64,000 bases of DNA from Azospirillum halopraeferens DSM 3675. GTDB taxonomy: Bacteria > Pseudomonadota > Alphaproteobacteria > Azospirillales > Azospirillaceae. Both the position numbers and the translations under genes were made by a program. The notes beneath the pieces are model-generated. The model had not been told where the DNA came from. It was given only the letters and a program-made list of their open reading frames with translations, and made no database searches. Below are positions 32,513 to 41,553 of the stretch, one piece after another; the stretch's first letter is position 1; each line of letters starts with the position of its first letter. The DNA lies in contig NZ_AUCF01000016.1 in the NCBI RefSeq assembly GCF_000429625.1, positions 91,118 through 155,117 on the forward strand. The letters are read 5' to 3'.

Positions 32513-33886
32513 GTGCGCACTGCCACCACCACTGCGGTGACGGACCAGCCGGGGGGCGCCGTCGCCACCCTGATCCGGATGCTTCTGCTGGGCCTTACAC
32601 TGCTGGCGTTCACGGCGCTGGTCGTCCCGGCGTGGAGCGGCCCGCTGGGCGATGCGGCCTCGGTGCTTCTGGCGCTGTTCGTTCCGCCGGCGGTGCTGCG
32701 GGCGCGGCGGGCGACGCGCGTCCTCTTCTCCGTGCTGGCCCTGGCGGTGGCGGGGGTGAGCCTGCACATCGGCACGCTGGCCCCGGTGTGGCAGGGGCTG
32801 CACAACGCCATGCTGCTGGGCGCCTTCCTGTGCGTGCTCCAGCTTCTGCGCACGGTGACCCACGCCGGCCCGGCGATCGGCGAGGTGCGCAGCCGCCTGG
32901 CCCGGCTGAAGAACCGGCAGGCCGGAGCCGGATTCGCGGTCGGGGCGTTCGGGCTGGGCTGCTTCCTGTCGTTCGGCGCGCACGCCGTGCTGGCGCCGCT
33001 GCTGGCCTCCGATGCCGACGAGCGGCGCCGGCGGGACGCCGCACTGGCTTCCATCCGGGGCATCAGCTTCGCGGCGTTCTGGTCGCCCTTCTTCGTCGGG
33101 GTCGCGTTCGTGACGCACCGGATGAGCGACGTGCCGACGGCGACGGTGATTGCGCTGGGGCTCGCCTGCGCCGCGGCGGCGCTGGCCGGCGACCTGGCCC
33201 TGTCGGGCACCGGACCGCGCGGTTTGGTGCGCATCCTGCACAGCCTGTTGCCGCTGCTGCCGGTATCGGCGGCCATCGCCGCCCTGTTCGCCGCGATCAT
33301 CGCCGTGACGGGCATGAGCGCCATGGGTGCGGTCGTCGTCGGGGTGCCGCTGGTCGCCGCCGCGCTCATCGCGTTGCGCGGGATCCGGCAGGCGCCGGCC
33401 ATCCTGCGCACCAGCGTGGCCGGGATCGTCTACGGCAGCGACGAGCTGCTGCTGGTGGTGGGGGCCAACGTGTTCGCGGCGGTGCTGACCGGGCTGCCCG
33501 GCTTCGTCGCCGCCGTCACCCCGCTGTTGCAGGGGCTCTCCGCCTTTCCCCTGCTGCTGGCGGCGATCGGCATCATGCTGGCGGCGGGGGCCGCCGGGTT
33601 CCACCCCGCCATCTCCGCCGCGGTGCTGCTCGGCGTCTTCGACAGCCTGCCGGGAGCGGTGGACCGCCTGGCGCTCGCCCAGGCGCTGATCATCGGCTGG
33701 AGCCTGGCGGTGACCATCTCGCCCGTGGGCGTCACGGTGATGGTGGCGGGCCAGATGTTCGCGGTGCCCTACCCCCGCCTGCTGCTCAGCCGCAACCTGA
33801 CGGGAGCCCTGGCGGTGGGCGTGCTCAGCGCCGCCGGGCTGGCGCTGCTGCACATGGTGCGCAGCGGCGCCCTCCTCCTCCCCTGA
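32513..33886 (+). CDS. Polytopic membrane protein, probable transporter
   Basis: This is a 457-residue protein with about 11-12 predicted helices and almost no soluble domain, started at GTG after AAGGGGG. It has two similar halves: helices with FGLGCFLSFGAHAVLAPLLA and GFHPAISAAVLLGVF, each a small-residue-rich re-entrant-like segment, as in ion-transporter (IT) superfamily permeases. No specific family or substrate is recognised. It is divergent from the family-3 binding protein gene and alone in its transcript. Confidence 0.6.
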   Translation: MRTATTTAVTDQPGGAVATLIRMLLLGLTLLAFTALVVPAWSGPLGDAASVLLALFVPPAVLRARRATRVLFSVLALAVAGVSLHIGTLAPVWQGLHNAMLLGAFLCVLQLLRTVTHAGPAIGEVRSRLARLKNRQAGAGFAVGAFGLGCFLSFGAHAVLAPLLASDADERRRRDAALASIRGISFAAFWSPFFVGVAFVTHRMSDVPTATVIALGLACAAAALAGDLALSGTGPRGLVRILHSLLPLLPVSAAIAALFAAIIAVTGMSAMGAVVVGVPLVAAALIALRGIRQAPAILRTSVAGIVYGSDELLLVVGANVFAAVLTGLPGFVAAVTPLLQGLSAFPLLLAAIGIMLAAGAAGFHPAISAAVLLGVFDSLPGAVDRLALAQALIIGWSLAVTISPVGVTVMVAGQMFAVPYPRLLLSRNLTGALAVGVLSAAGLALLHMVRSGALLLP

Positions 33887-33922
33887 CCGTCCGGCGCCGG
33901 GAGGAGGGCGTCCCGCCCTCCC

Positions 33923-34771
33923 CTACGCCGCGACGGCGGCCGGGGCGGCAACCGGGGAGGTGGCGGGCAGGCCGACCAGCAGGCGGGCGAGCACGGCGCC
34001 CACCTCTCCCGGCCCGGCACGGGTGGTGTCGACCACCGCGGAGCGTTCGGGCGCCAGCGTGCGCAGCACCGCCACCGTGCGGTCGGGGTCGTAGTTGCGC
34101 CGCTCCGCCGCGATGATGGCGAACTTGGCGCGCACCTCGGCGGCGTCCAGCCGGCCGGCGGCCACCTCGACGCGCAGCCGCTCCACGTCGGCGGGCGACA
34201 GGATGCCGTCGGGGTCTGCCAGCTCCAGCTCCGCGGCACCGGCCGGTGCCGCGGCGCCGGTCGGCGCGACGCTGTCGAAGGCGTCGCCGCGGCCCAGCAG
34301 GCGCATCATGCGCACCGGGTCGGGCGCCGTCAGGGCCAGGAAGCGGGCGCGCGGCAGCAGTGCCACGGCGTGGGCGACCTCCGCCTCGCCGCGCAACCCG
34401 TCGAAGACCAGCGGCCGGGCGCAGCGCGGCCCGTCGGCGGCCAGCTCGCCCAGCACGGCGGCCATGCCGCCGGGGACGTCGCGGGTGAAGGCGCGGGTGA
34501 TGGCGAAGCGCTGTACCCGGTCGGCCACCGGCCCGCCGGCGTAGCGCGGGATGATGACGCGGTCGGTCACCACGCGGCGGTCGGGCAGCAGGGTGTACTC
34601 CACCCCGCGCGCGTCGAGCGCGGCCAGGGCGGTCGACTTGCCGGCACCGGTGACACCGACCAGGACCAGCACGTCGGCGTCGGCCAGGGACCGCCATCCC
34701 GCGGGCAGCGGCGCGCCGTGGGCGATGCCGGGAGCGATGGCGGTGAAGGGATGCGGGGCCGGAGCGGTCAT
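33923..34771 (-). CDS. P-loop NTPase/kinase-like protein coupled to homocitrate synthase
   Basis: This is a 282-residue soluble protein with a Walker A motif (LVLVGVTGAGKSTALAAL, about residue 40). Later segments include RYAGGPVADRVQRFAITRAFTRDVPGG and VFDGLRGEAEVAHAVALLPRARFLAL, which may hold the Walker B-type Asp. It resembles a nucleoside/sugar-kinase-like P-loop fold more than an ABC or AAA+ module, but no family is recognised. The start overlaps the stop of the homocitrate synthase gene by 4 bp, so the two are co-translated and probably act in the same pathway. Confidence 0.65.
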   Translation of the reverse strand: MTAPAPHPFTAIAPGIAHGAPLPAGWRSLADADVLVLVGVTGAGKSTALAALDARGVEYTLLPDRRVVTDRVIIPRYAGGPVADRVQRFAITRAFTRDVPGGMAAVLGELAADGPRCARPLVFDGLRGEAEVAHAVALLPRARFLALTAPDPVRMMRLLGRGDAFDSVAPTGAAAPAGAAELELADPDGILSPADVERLRVEVAAGRLDAAEVRAKFAIIAAERRNYDPDRTVAVLRTLAPERSAVVDTTRAGPGEVGAVLARLLVGLPATSPVAAPAAVAA

Positions 34772-35925
34772 GCCGCGGCCCTCCGGTCGGCGGCGGCGGC
34801 GATCAGCGCGTCCACGTCGTCGTTGGAGACGCGGCGTCGGGAGGCGATCTCCTTCAGCCGGGCGGTGATCTCCTTCAGCGCCTCGGGCGCCAGCTCGTAG
34901 CCGAGCTGATCGGCCCGCGCCCGCAGCACGTTCCGGCCCACCAGCGCGTGGGCGACCATCACGGTGCGGTCGCGCCCGAAGTCGGTGGGGTCCAGCACCT
35001 CGTAGGTGCGGGGGTTGGCCAGGATCGCCTTGCTGTGCACGCCGGCCTTGTGGGTGAAGGCGCTGGATCCGACGACACAGTGGTCGAAGGGGATCTCGAT
35101 GCCGGCCCGGGCGGCGACCGCCTCGGCCAGCGGCATCAGGGCGGGCAGGTCGAACCGCTCGCGCGTCGCCTCGGGGTCCTGCGCGTACATGGCGGCCACC
35201 AGCGCCTCCAGAGGCGTGATGCCGTTGCGCTCGCCCAGGCCGAGCACGCAGGTGTCGATGTGGGTGGCACCGCCCAGCACCGCCATCCAGGCGTTGGCCG
35301 TGGCGCAGCCGGTGTCGTTGTGGCCGTGGAACTCGATGCCCACGTCGGGACCCAGCAGGCGGCGGACCTTGGCCACCGTCTCCATGACCTGGAGCGGGCT
35401 GGCGGCGCCGACCGTGTCGGCGATTCCGAAGCGGTCGAACAGGCCGGTGGCGGCCAGCGGGCGGTAGATGTCCAGCAGCTCGTCCAGCGGGCTGCGGAAA
35501 GCGTCCTCGCAGGAGAAGCGGATGATGGCGTCCGGAACGGCGGCGCGGATCATGGTGGCGACCTCGGTCGCCCGGGCGACGATCTCCTCCACCCCGCGGC
35601 CGTGGCTGGAGGCGCGCAGGATCGGCGACGACGCCATGAACAGGTGGAAGGCCGTGATGCCCGCATCGATCGCCAGCCGGACGTCGTCGGGGTGGCAGCG
35701 CAGGTGGGCCGCGATGCGGGCCCGCAGCCCCATAGCCACCAGCGCCTCGCAGGCGCGGCGCGACTCGGAACTGACGGCCGGCGACGTTACCTCAATGAAA
35801 TCGACGCCGAACCGGTCGAGCGCCGCGGCGATCTCGACGCGGTCGGCCAGCGTGAAATGGCTGTGCTCGAACTGCTCACCTTCCCGCAGGGTGGAATCAA
35901 CAATCAGGCAATGATTCAACGACAT
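34768..35925 (-). CDS. Homocitrate synthase, Lys20-type
   Basis: This is a 385-residue HMGL-type TIM-barrel enzyme. It has DSTLREGEQFEHSHF, RIAAHLRCHPDDVRLAIDAG, FSCEDAFRSPLDELLDIYR, metal ligands in FHGHNDTGCATANA, LGLGERNGITPLEALVA, and the lid motif THKAGVHSKAILANPRTYEVLDP. The pattern follows fungal/Thermus-type Lys20/LysS rather than LeuA or bacterial NifV. Homocitrate synthase condenses 2-oxoglutarate with acetyl-CoA. No other aminoadipate-pathway or nif gene is in view, so the purpose is open. Confidence 0.85.
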   Translation of the reverse strand: MSLNHCLIVDSTLREGEQFEHSHFTLADRVEIAAALDRFGVDFIEVTSPAVSSESRRACEALVAMGLRARIAAHLRCHPDDVRLAIDAGITAFHLFMASSPILRASSHGRGVEEIVARATEVATMIRAAVPDAIIRFSCEDAFRSPLDELLDIYRPLAATGLFDRFGIADTVGAASPLQVMETVAKVRRLLGPDVGIEFHGHNDTGCATANAWMAVLGGATHIDTCVLGLGERNGITPLEALVAAMYAQDPEATRERFDLPALMPLAEAVAARAGIEIPFDHCVVGSSAFTHKAGVHSKAILANPRTYEVLDPTDFGRDRTVMVAHALVGRNVLRARADQLGYELAPEALKEITARLKEIASRRRVSNDDVDALIAAAADRRAAA

Positions 35926-36204
35926 CGTACGGCTTCCTCGTTGGCGGTACGTCGGGACGAGCGGCCGGGTTCCGGCCGACCGAAATCGCCGAGCGTTATT
36001 GGGTCTGAAACGAAGTTGACGGCGGCTATCCGGGCGGGAGTTATTCCGCCGTCATTGCGACCGACTGCTGTTCACCAGCCTGCTTCTTCCGAAACACGCG
36101 AGCAATCACCCGAGAAGGTCATGTTTTCAATTGTTGAAGCCGGATCGCGGGCCCGTTACTGGGACGCACCACCAACGCCTCACCCATTTTGTGTATGACA
36201 CAAT

Positions 36205-36233
36205 TTGAACAAATGCAACGCAAATGTTATCAT
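36205..36233 (+). promoter_or_regulatory. Sigma-70-like promoter candidate
   Basis: TTGAAC (36205-36210), a 17-nt spacer, then TATCAT (36228-36233). It faces the hairpin pair at 36253-36286 and no plus-strand gene. Confidence 0.45.
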
Positions 36234-36239
36234 ACGTAT

Positions 36240-36300
36240 ATATGAGATCGCGCGGGTTGCAAAACCCGTTGAGCGAAACTTCGCTCCTGAACAAATGGTA
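36240..36300 (+). ncRNA. Candidate small RNA with two tetraloop hairpins
   Basis: Downstream of the promoter-like sequence lie CGGGTT-GCAA-AACCCG (36253-36268) and GAGCGA-AACT-TCGCTC (36271-36286), two hairpins 2 nt apart, the first capped by a GNRA-type loop. The 3' end is not defined; a GGGGC...GCCCC pair near 36317-36341 could close it. It matches no RNA family I recognise. Confidence 0.35.
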
Positions 36301-36402
36301 AATTTGGAACTTTAGAATGGGGCGGGGCAGCCGGAAGCCCCGCGGCAACGGTCGCCCGCCGCCGCCCGGGACCCCCGGCGCCCGATTCGCGCCCCGGCCC
36401 GC

Positions 36403-37332
36403 TCAGGGGTTTTCCGGGCCGAACAAGGACTTACCCGAAACCGTCAGTCGACAACGCAGAACCGTCCCGCTTTCGGATTCCGTGATGTAGAGCCAGCGTC
36501 CGTCGGGGCCGCCGAAGGCGATGTTGGTGGTGAACAGGCCCACCTCGGAGACGATGCGCCATTTTGCCGCACCCAACCGGTCGAAGCCCCAGACGCAGCC
36601 GTTGCCGGCGTGCGCCACCCACAGGCCGCCGTCGGCGTCCAGCGCCAGCCCGTCCGGACCCGACAGCCCGCCGGAGATCTGGATGAACAGCCCGACCTTG
36701 GAGGTGGTGCCGTCCATGGCCAGCGGCACGCGCCAGATGGCGTTGGCCCGGGTGACGGCGACGTAGATCGCCGTTTCCGCCCGGTTGGGGACCAGCCCGT
36801 TGGGGCTGGGCAGCGTATCGAACAGGCAGGTCAGACGGCCGTCGGCCGACAGGCGGTACAGCCGCCCGGTCGGATCGTGGAGTCCGGTCTGCCCCTGGTC
36901 GGTAAAGTAGAGGTCGCCGCCGGCGGAGAACACCAGGTCGTTGACGCCCTTGAAGCGCTCCCCGCGGTTGCGCTCCAGCACCGGCTCGATCCGCCCCGTG
37001 GCGGGGTCCAGCACCAGGATGCCCAGCTTGTAGTCGGCGATGAACAGACGGCCGTCGCGGTGGAAGGCCAGGCCGTTGGGCTCCCCGTCATATTCGGCGA
37101 CCACGGTGAAGACGCCGTCGGGTGACAGGCGGAGGATGCGGCCCCACGGGATGTCCACCAGCCAGAGGTTGCCGGCCGCGTCGAAGGCCGGGCCTTCCAG
37201 GAAGGAGTGCAGCTCCTCCCCCCGCTTGTTGGCGTCTGCCCAGGCGCTGCGCCGGCCGATGCGGCGCAGGCTGTCGGGCAGGCGGGCGAAGACCTCGGCC
37301 TTCAGGATCTCGGGTGGCGGGTAGAGGTTCAT
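36403..37332 (-). CDS. SMP-30/gluconolactonase-like beta-propeller
   Basis: This is a 309-residue protein starting MNLYPPPEILKAEVFARLPD, overlapping the TRAP permease stop by 4 bp. It has six-blade propeller repeats: SFLEGPAFDAAGNLWLVDIPWGRILRL (metal-ligand Glu), EPNGLAFHRDGRLFIADYKLGI, FKGVNDLVFSAGGDLYFTDQG, PSPNGLVPNRAETAIYVAVTRANAIWR and GPDGLALDADGGLWVAHAGNGCV (Asp). This suits a calcium- or zinc-dependent lactonase. As the last gene of the catabolic operon it may open a lactone form of the transported substrate (inference). Confidence 0.85.
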   Translation of the reverse strand: MNLYPPPEILKAEVFARLPDSLRRIGRRSAWADANKRGEELHSFLEGPAFDAAGNLWLVDIPWGRILRLSPDGVFTVVAEYDGEPNGLAFHRDGRLFIADYKLGILVLDPATGRIEPVLERNRGERFKGVNDLVFSAGGDLYFTDQGQTGLHDPTGRLYRLSADGRLTCLFDTLPSPNGLVPNRAETAIYVAVTRANAIWRVPLAMDGTTSKVGLFIQISGGLSGPDGLALDADGGLWVAHAGNGCVWGFDRLGAAKWRIVSEVGLFTTNIAFGGPDGRWLYITESESGTVLRCRLTVSGKSLFGPENP

Positions 37333-39239
37333 GGTGTCACGTCCACGGTTCGACGACGGGAGAGATAGAGGCGGCGCAGCAGCAGCCCGCCGCCGAGAGC
37401 GAAGCCGATGGACGTGGTCAGCGGCTCGGGCGCGTAGATCAGCGCCGCCGATGCGGCCAGCGCCAGCCGCTCCGCCACCCCCAGCCGGCCCGCGAAATAG
37501 CCGGCCACCGCCGCCGCCAGCAGCAGCACCGCCAGGGTCAGCGCGCCGATGGCCAGCACCACGCCGGGCAGCGCCGCCGGCGACAGGTCCTGCAGCATCA
37601 GCTCGGGCTGGTAGACCCACAGGAAGGGGAAGACGAAGGCGACGATGCACAGCCGCATGCTGTGCGCCGCGATCTTCAGCACCGGTTCTCCGGCGATGGC
37701 GGCGGCGGCGAAGGCGGCCAGCGCCACCGGCGGCGTGATCGCCGACATCACCGCGAAGTAGAAGACGAACAAATGGGTGGTGAGGGTCGGCAGGCCGAGC
37801 TGGCTGAGCGCCGGCCCGGCGGCGAACACCACCAGCAGGTAGGAGGCCGCCGTCGGCAGCCCCATGCCGAGCAGCAGCGCGCAGCCCGCCGCCGCGATCA
37901 GCGCCAGCAGCAGGTCGGCCCGGCCCAGGGCGACGATCCCCTGGCTGACCTTGATCGCCAGTCCGGTGGACGACACCGCGCCGATGACGATGCCGATGGC
38001 GGCGCAGGCCACCGCCACGGCCAGCCCGTCGCGCCCGCCCTCCACCAGCATGGCGGCGATCCGGCGCGGCCCCGGCCGCGTCTCGGGGAACAGCGCCGAC
38101 AGCACCAGCAGCGCCGCGATCGCCCCCAGGCCGCAGAGGTCGACGGAATAGCCGGCGAACAGCAGCACCAGCAGCACCGCGAAGGCCCCCGACACCACCG
38201 CCATCTGGGCGCGCCGCTCCGCCGTCCACACCCCGTCCACCCCTTCGGGCGGGCGGATGCCCAGCCGGGCCGCCTCCAGCGCCGTCACGCAGGACAGAGA
38301 GAACAGGAACAGCAGCGACGGCACCAGCGCCGCCAGCATGATGTTGGCGTAGGGGATGCCGGTCACCTCCGCCATGATGAAGGCACCGACCCCCATCACC
38401 GGCGGCATGAGCTGGCCGACCACCGACGACGACGCCTCCACCGCCCCGGCGTAGGCCCTGGAGAAGCCGGCGCGGTGCATCATGGAGATGGTGATCGCGC
38501 CGTTGGCCACCACGTTGGCCGGCGCCGACCCGTTGATGGAGCCGAACAGCGCCGACGCGACGATGGCGCACTGGGCCGAGCCCGAGCGCCGGCCCATCGC
38601 CAGCACCCCGGCGGCCCAGTCGAAGAAGGACGCCGCCCCGGTGACCCGCAGCGCCGCGCCGAAGATCACGTAGATGAAGACGATCTCCACCACCGACCCC
38701 AGCGCCACGCCGAAGATGCCGTTGCTGCCGTAGGCCAGCTCGAACGTCTCGCCGACCGACAGGCCGCGATGGCCGATCCAACCCGGCAGCAGCCCGCCCA
38801 GCATCATGTAGGCCATGGCCGCCAGCACCACCGACAGCAGCGCCCAGCCCTCGGCCCGCCGCGCGCCTTCCAGGACCACCAGCGTGCCCACCACGTACGC
38901 CGCCATGTCCCGCGCGTTGGGCAAACCGTCGCGGAAGGCCGCGATGTCCCGGTAGTTCTCGATCATGTAGATGCCGGAGACCGCACCGCCAGCGGCCAGC
39001 GCCAGCGACAGCAGCGCATCGGCCAGCGGCCGGTCGCGCAGCGGCCCCGGCCGCAGGGCGAAGAGAGCGCCCAGCGCCAGGATCAGCACCACCTCGTACT
39101 GCACCCAGGCGGTGAGACGGCCGTGCACGGCGGCGATCAGGATGAACAGGGACAGCGCGCCGCACAGGGTCAGGCCGATCCACCGGCGCACCGTTTCCAC
39201 GGTGGACGCCGTTTCGATGGTCGATGTCGTCAGGGTCAT
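37329..39239 (-). CDS. TRAP transporter, fused DctQM permease
   Basis: This is a 636-residue protein with a small-subunit-like N-terminal four-helix part (about 25-140) and a large DctM part. DctM motifs include ALFGSINGSAPANVVANGAITISMMHRAGFSRAYAGAVEASSSVVGQLMPPVMGVGAFIMAE, and later LLLGMGLPTAASYLLVVFAAGPAL and TTHLFVFYFAVMSAITPPVALAAFAAAAIAGEP. These are typical of TAXI-type fused TRAP permeases that take up carboxylates with Na+ or H+. It follows the TAXI binding protein by about 27 bp and overlaps the lactonase gene. Confidence 0.94.
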   Translation of the reverse strand: MTLTTSTIETASTVETVRRWIGLTLCGALSLFILIAAVHGRLTAWVQYEVVLILALGALFALRPGPLRDRPLADALLSLALAAGGAVSGIYMIENYRDIAAFRDGLPNARDMAAYVVGTLVVLEGARRAEGWALLSVVLAAMAYMMLGGLLPGWIGHRGLSVGETFELAYGSNGIFGVALGSVVEIVFIYVIFGAALRVTGAASFFDWAAGVLAMGRRSGSAQCAIVASALFGSINGSAPANVVANGAITISMMHRAGFSRAYAGAVEASSSVVGQLMPPVMGVGAFIMAEVTGIPYANIMLAALVPSLLFLFSLSCVTALEAARLGIRPPEGVDGVWTAERRAQMAVVSGAFAVLLVLLFAGYSVDLCGLGAIAALLVLSALFPETRPGPRRIAAMLVEGGRDGLAVAVACAAIGIVIGAVSSTGLAIKVSQGIVALGRADLLLALIAAAGCALLLGMGLPTAASYLLVVFAAGPALSQLGLPTLTTHLFVFYFAVMSAITPPVALAAFAAAAIAGEPVLKIAAHSMRLCIVAFVFPFLWVYQPELMLQDLSPAALPGVVLAIGALTLAVLLLAAAVAGYFAGRLGVAERLALAASAALIYAPEPLTTSIGFALGGGLLLRRLYLSRRRTVDVTP

Positions 39240-39266
39240 GCCGCGGATTCCGTCGGCCTGCGCCGC

Positions 39267-40274
39267 TTACAGCGCGCCGATGTCGGCCAGGCAGCGCCGG
39301 GCGCCGGGGTGGAGTTCCGCCGACAGGCCGGAGGCGGCATTGGCCGGATCCACCATCGCCAGCGCCGCGGAACCGGCGCGCACCGCCTCCACCTGGTCCC
39401 AGAAGGTGCGGCACAGGGTGTAGGCGGTGTCCTCCGCCATGTCGGCGCGCACCACCACCATGAAGGGGAAGGTCCAGAAACGCACGTCGCCGTCGCTCGC
39501 GACGCGGCCGCCGTAGGCCTCGGCGATGCGGGCGGCGGGGATGGTCCGATAGACGTAATGGGCGCCGTTCTCGATGGCCGCCTGCAGGGCCGGCAGGCTG
39601 CCGGGGTCGGGCGAGACGAAGCGCAGCCGGGTGCCCCGCGACGCCTGGTCGATGCCGGCCTGGGGCACGCTGCCCCACACCAGCGTGGCGTCGATCTGGC
39701 CGTTGCCGAGGCGGTCCAGGGAGGCGCCGTAGTCCAGATACTCGGTCTTCACGTCGCCGCGGTCGGGGTCGATTCCGTGCACCTTGAACAGATGGGTGGA
39801 GACGCGGCCGGCGTTGCCGCCGGGACGGCCGATGCTGACCCGGCGTCCCTTCAGGTCGGCCAGCGTGCGCACCGGGCTGTCGTCGCGCACCACGTACTGG
39901 CCCATGCCCGTGTCGATGGCGAACAGCACCCGCAGGCGGCGGTAGCCCTCCACCAGTTCCGGCGGGTCCTCCTTGAAGCTGCCGGTGCTGCCGAGCGCGT
40001 CCAGGTAATGGGGCGCGCCGATCAGCGACAGGTCGGCCCGCCCCAGGGAGAGCAGCCTCAGCCCCTTGGCGGTGCCGGTGGCGATGGGGGTGATGCGCAG
40101 GCCGGTCTTCTGCCGCCCCAGCACCTCCGACCAGGCCATGGCGAGCTGGAAGTCCTCGCTGGTCAGGGACACCGTGGCCATGGTCAGCTCGGTCGCGGCG
40201 ACGGGGCCCGGCCGCAGCAGCGCCGCGGCACACAGCAGGAAGACGGCGATGGAGCGGCGAAGGGTGTGGGGCAC
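39267..40274 (-). CDS. TAXI-family TRAP solute-binding protein
   Basis: This is a 335-residue periplasmic protein with a signal peptide (VFLLCAAALLRPGPVAATE). Features include ITPIATGTAKGLRLLSLGRADLSLIGA, VRTLADLKGRRVSIGRPGGNAGRVSTHLF, YGASLDRLGNGQIDATLVWG, and PAARIAEAYGG. These match the TAXI (TRAP-associated extracytoplasmic immunogenic) class. It delivers the substrate to the fused permease downstream. CoA-transferase and lyase genes upstream suggest a branched dicarboxylate ligand. Confidence 0.88.
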   Translation of the reverse strand: MPHTLRRSIAVFLLCAAALLRPGPVAATELTMATVSLTSEDFQLAMAWSEVLGRQKTGLRITPIATGTAKGLRLLSLGRADLSLIGAPHYLDALGSTGSFKEDPPELVEGYRRLRVLFAIDTGMGQYVVRDDSPVRTLADLKGRRVSIGRPGGNAGRVSTHLFKVHGIDPDRGDVKTEYLDYGASLDRLGNGQIDATLVWGSVPQAGIDQASRGTRLRFVSPDPGSLPALQAAIENGAHYVYRTIPAARIAEAYGGRVASDGDVRFWTFPFMVVVRADMAEDTAYTLCRTFWDQVEAVRAGSAALAMVDPANAASGLSAELHPGARRCLADIGAL

Positions 40275-40317
40275 GGGTCTGTGTCTCCTCCAAAGGACGG
40301 GCGGGCCGGCGGAACGT

Positions 40318-41553
40318 TCACACGGACGTGGGTGCGGGGGCCGGGGTGATTCCGACGATGCCCTCCGCGCTCAGCCCATCGATCTCCGCGTCATCGAGGC
40401 CGAGGTCGGCCAGCACCTCCCGCGTGTGCTGGCCGGCGCGGGGAACGTCGCGGTAGACGCCCGGCCGCCGGCCGTCGAACTCGACGGGCAGGGCCGGCAG
40501 GCGCGTGCGCGCGCCCGACGGCAGCCCGACGTCCAGCAGGCCGCCGGACCGGTCCAGATGGGGATCGTCGTAGAGCTGGTCGGGCCGCACGATGGGGGCG
40601 AAGGGCAGCCCCAGCGCTTCGAAGGTCTGCGCCAGCGCGTCGCGACCGTGCTCCCGGCACACCGCCGCCACCGCCGGCAGGATGCGGTCGCGCGCCGCCA
40701 CCCGCAGCGGGTTGGTGGCCAGCGTCGGATCGTCCAGCAGCGCCTCCAGGCCGAAATGGCGGCAGAAGGCGGCCCACTGACCGTCGCTCACAAGGCCCAG
40801 GAACAGGTGCTCGCCGTCGGCGGTGGTGAAGACGTCGTACACCGCCCAGGCCGCCAGCCGTTCCGGCATGGGGGCGGCGGGGACGCCGGTCACGGCGTAC
40901 TGCGCCATGTGCTGGCCCATCAGGAACACGTTGTTCTCGAACAGGCCGGCGCGCACCAGCCGGCCGCGGCCGTCGCGGTCGCGCGCCCGCAGGGCCGCCA
41001 GCACGGCCAGGGCCGCGAACAGCCCGCCCATGACGTCGTTCACCGACGCGCCGGCGCGCAGCGGCCGCCCGCGCGGGCCGGTCATGTAGGCGAGGCCGCC
41101 CATCATCTGCACCACCTCGTCCAGCGCCGTGCGGTTCTCGTAGGGGCCGGGCAGGAAGCCCTTGAGCGAGCAGTAGACGAGGCCGGGGTTGGCGGCGGAC
41201 AGGGTGTCGTAGCCCAGGCCCATGCGCTCCATGGAGCCCGGACGCAGGTTCTCCACCAGCACGTCGGCGCCGCCGACGAGGCGGTGCACCAGCGCCGTCC
41301 CCTCCGGCCGGGTGAGGTCGACGGCGACGGAGCGCTTGTTGCGGTTGTAGGTGGCGAAGAAGCCGGCGCCCGACCCGGTCAGGGTCCGCGTCTTGTCGCC
41401 GCCGGGCAGCGGCTCGACCTTGATGACGTCGGCGCCCAGGTCGGCCAGCACGAGGCCGCAGGACGGCCCCATGACCATGTGGTCCAGTTCGATCACCCGG
41501 ATTCCGGCGAGCGGAGCCTGCGTTTCGGCGGTCATGGCGGTCGTTCCGTTCAC
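40318..41553 (-). CDS. Family III CoA-transferase (CaiB/BaiF)
   Basis: This is a 411-residue enzyme with IRVIELDHMVMGPSCGLVLADLGADVIKVE, NRNKRSVAVDLTRPEG, ADVLVENLRPGSMERMGLGYD, and the catalytic Asp in SVNDVMGGLFAALAVLAAL. The GTG start overlaps the lyase stop (GTGA), so the pair is coupled; an ATG at 41535 is an alternative start. It would transfer CoA from a donor such as succinyl-CoA to an organic acid. Beside an HMG-CoA lyase, the likely acceptor is 3-hydroxy-3-methylglutarate or a similar C5-C6 hydroxy-acid (inference). Confidence 0.9.
   Translation of the reverse strand: MNGTTAMTAETQAPLAGIRVIELDHMVMGPSCGLVLADLGADVIKVEPLPGGDKTRTLTGSGAGFFATYNRNKRSVAVDLTRPEGTALVHRLVGGADVLVENLRPGSMERMGLGYDTLSAANPGLVYCSLKGFLPGPYENRTALDEVVQMMGGLAYMTGPRGRPLRAGASVNDVMGGLFAALAVLAALRARDRDGRGRLVRAGLFENNVFLMGQHMAQYAVTGVPAAPMPERLAAWAVYDVFTTADGEHLFLGLVSDGQWAAFCRHFGLEALLDDPTLATNPLRVAARDRILPAVAAVCREHGRDALAQTFEALGLPFAPIVRPDQLYDDPHLDRSGGLLDVGLPSGARTRLPALPVEFDGRRPGVYRDVPRAGQHTREVLADLGLDDAEIDGLSAEGIVGITPAPAPTSV

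Larger units (their letters stand above)
35926..36402. other. AT-rich gene-free gap (about 480 bp)
   Basis: It is upstream of the homocitrate synthase gene and downstream of the SMP-30 gene. The stretch 36110-36310 is far richer in A/T than the surroundings. It must contain the promoter of the homocitrate synthase gene. It also holds a plus-strand promoter-like sequence followed by two hairpins. A 73-codon minus-strand frame (36127-36348) lacks coding character. Confidence 0.6.

Noticed and set aside
36127..36348. 73-codon minus-strand frame in the AT-rich gap
   Set aside because: No ribosome site, unlike-neighbour composition and no domain. It overlaps the better-supported promoter and hairpin pair.
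36403..40293. A minus-strand open frame of about 1,300 codons ending in the SMP-30 protein
   Set aside because: Upstream of 37332 it is an alternate frame of the TRAP and TAXI genes: Gly/Arg/Ala-rich with no domains. The real gene is the 309-residue 3' part.
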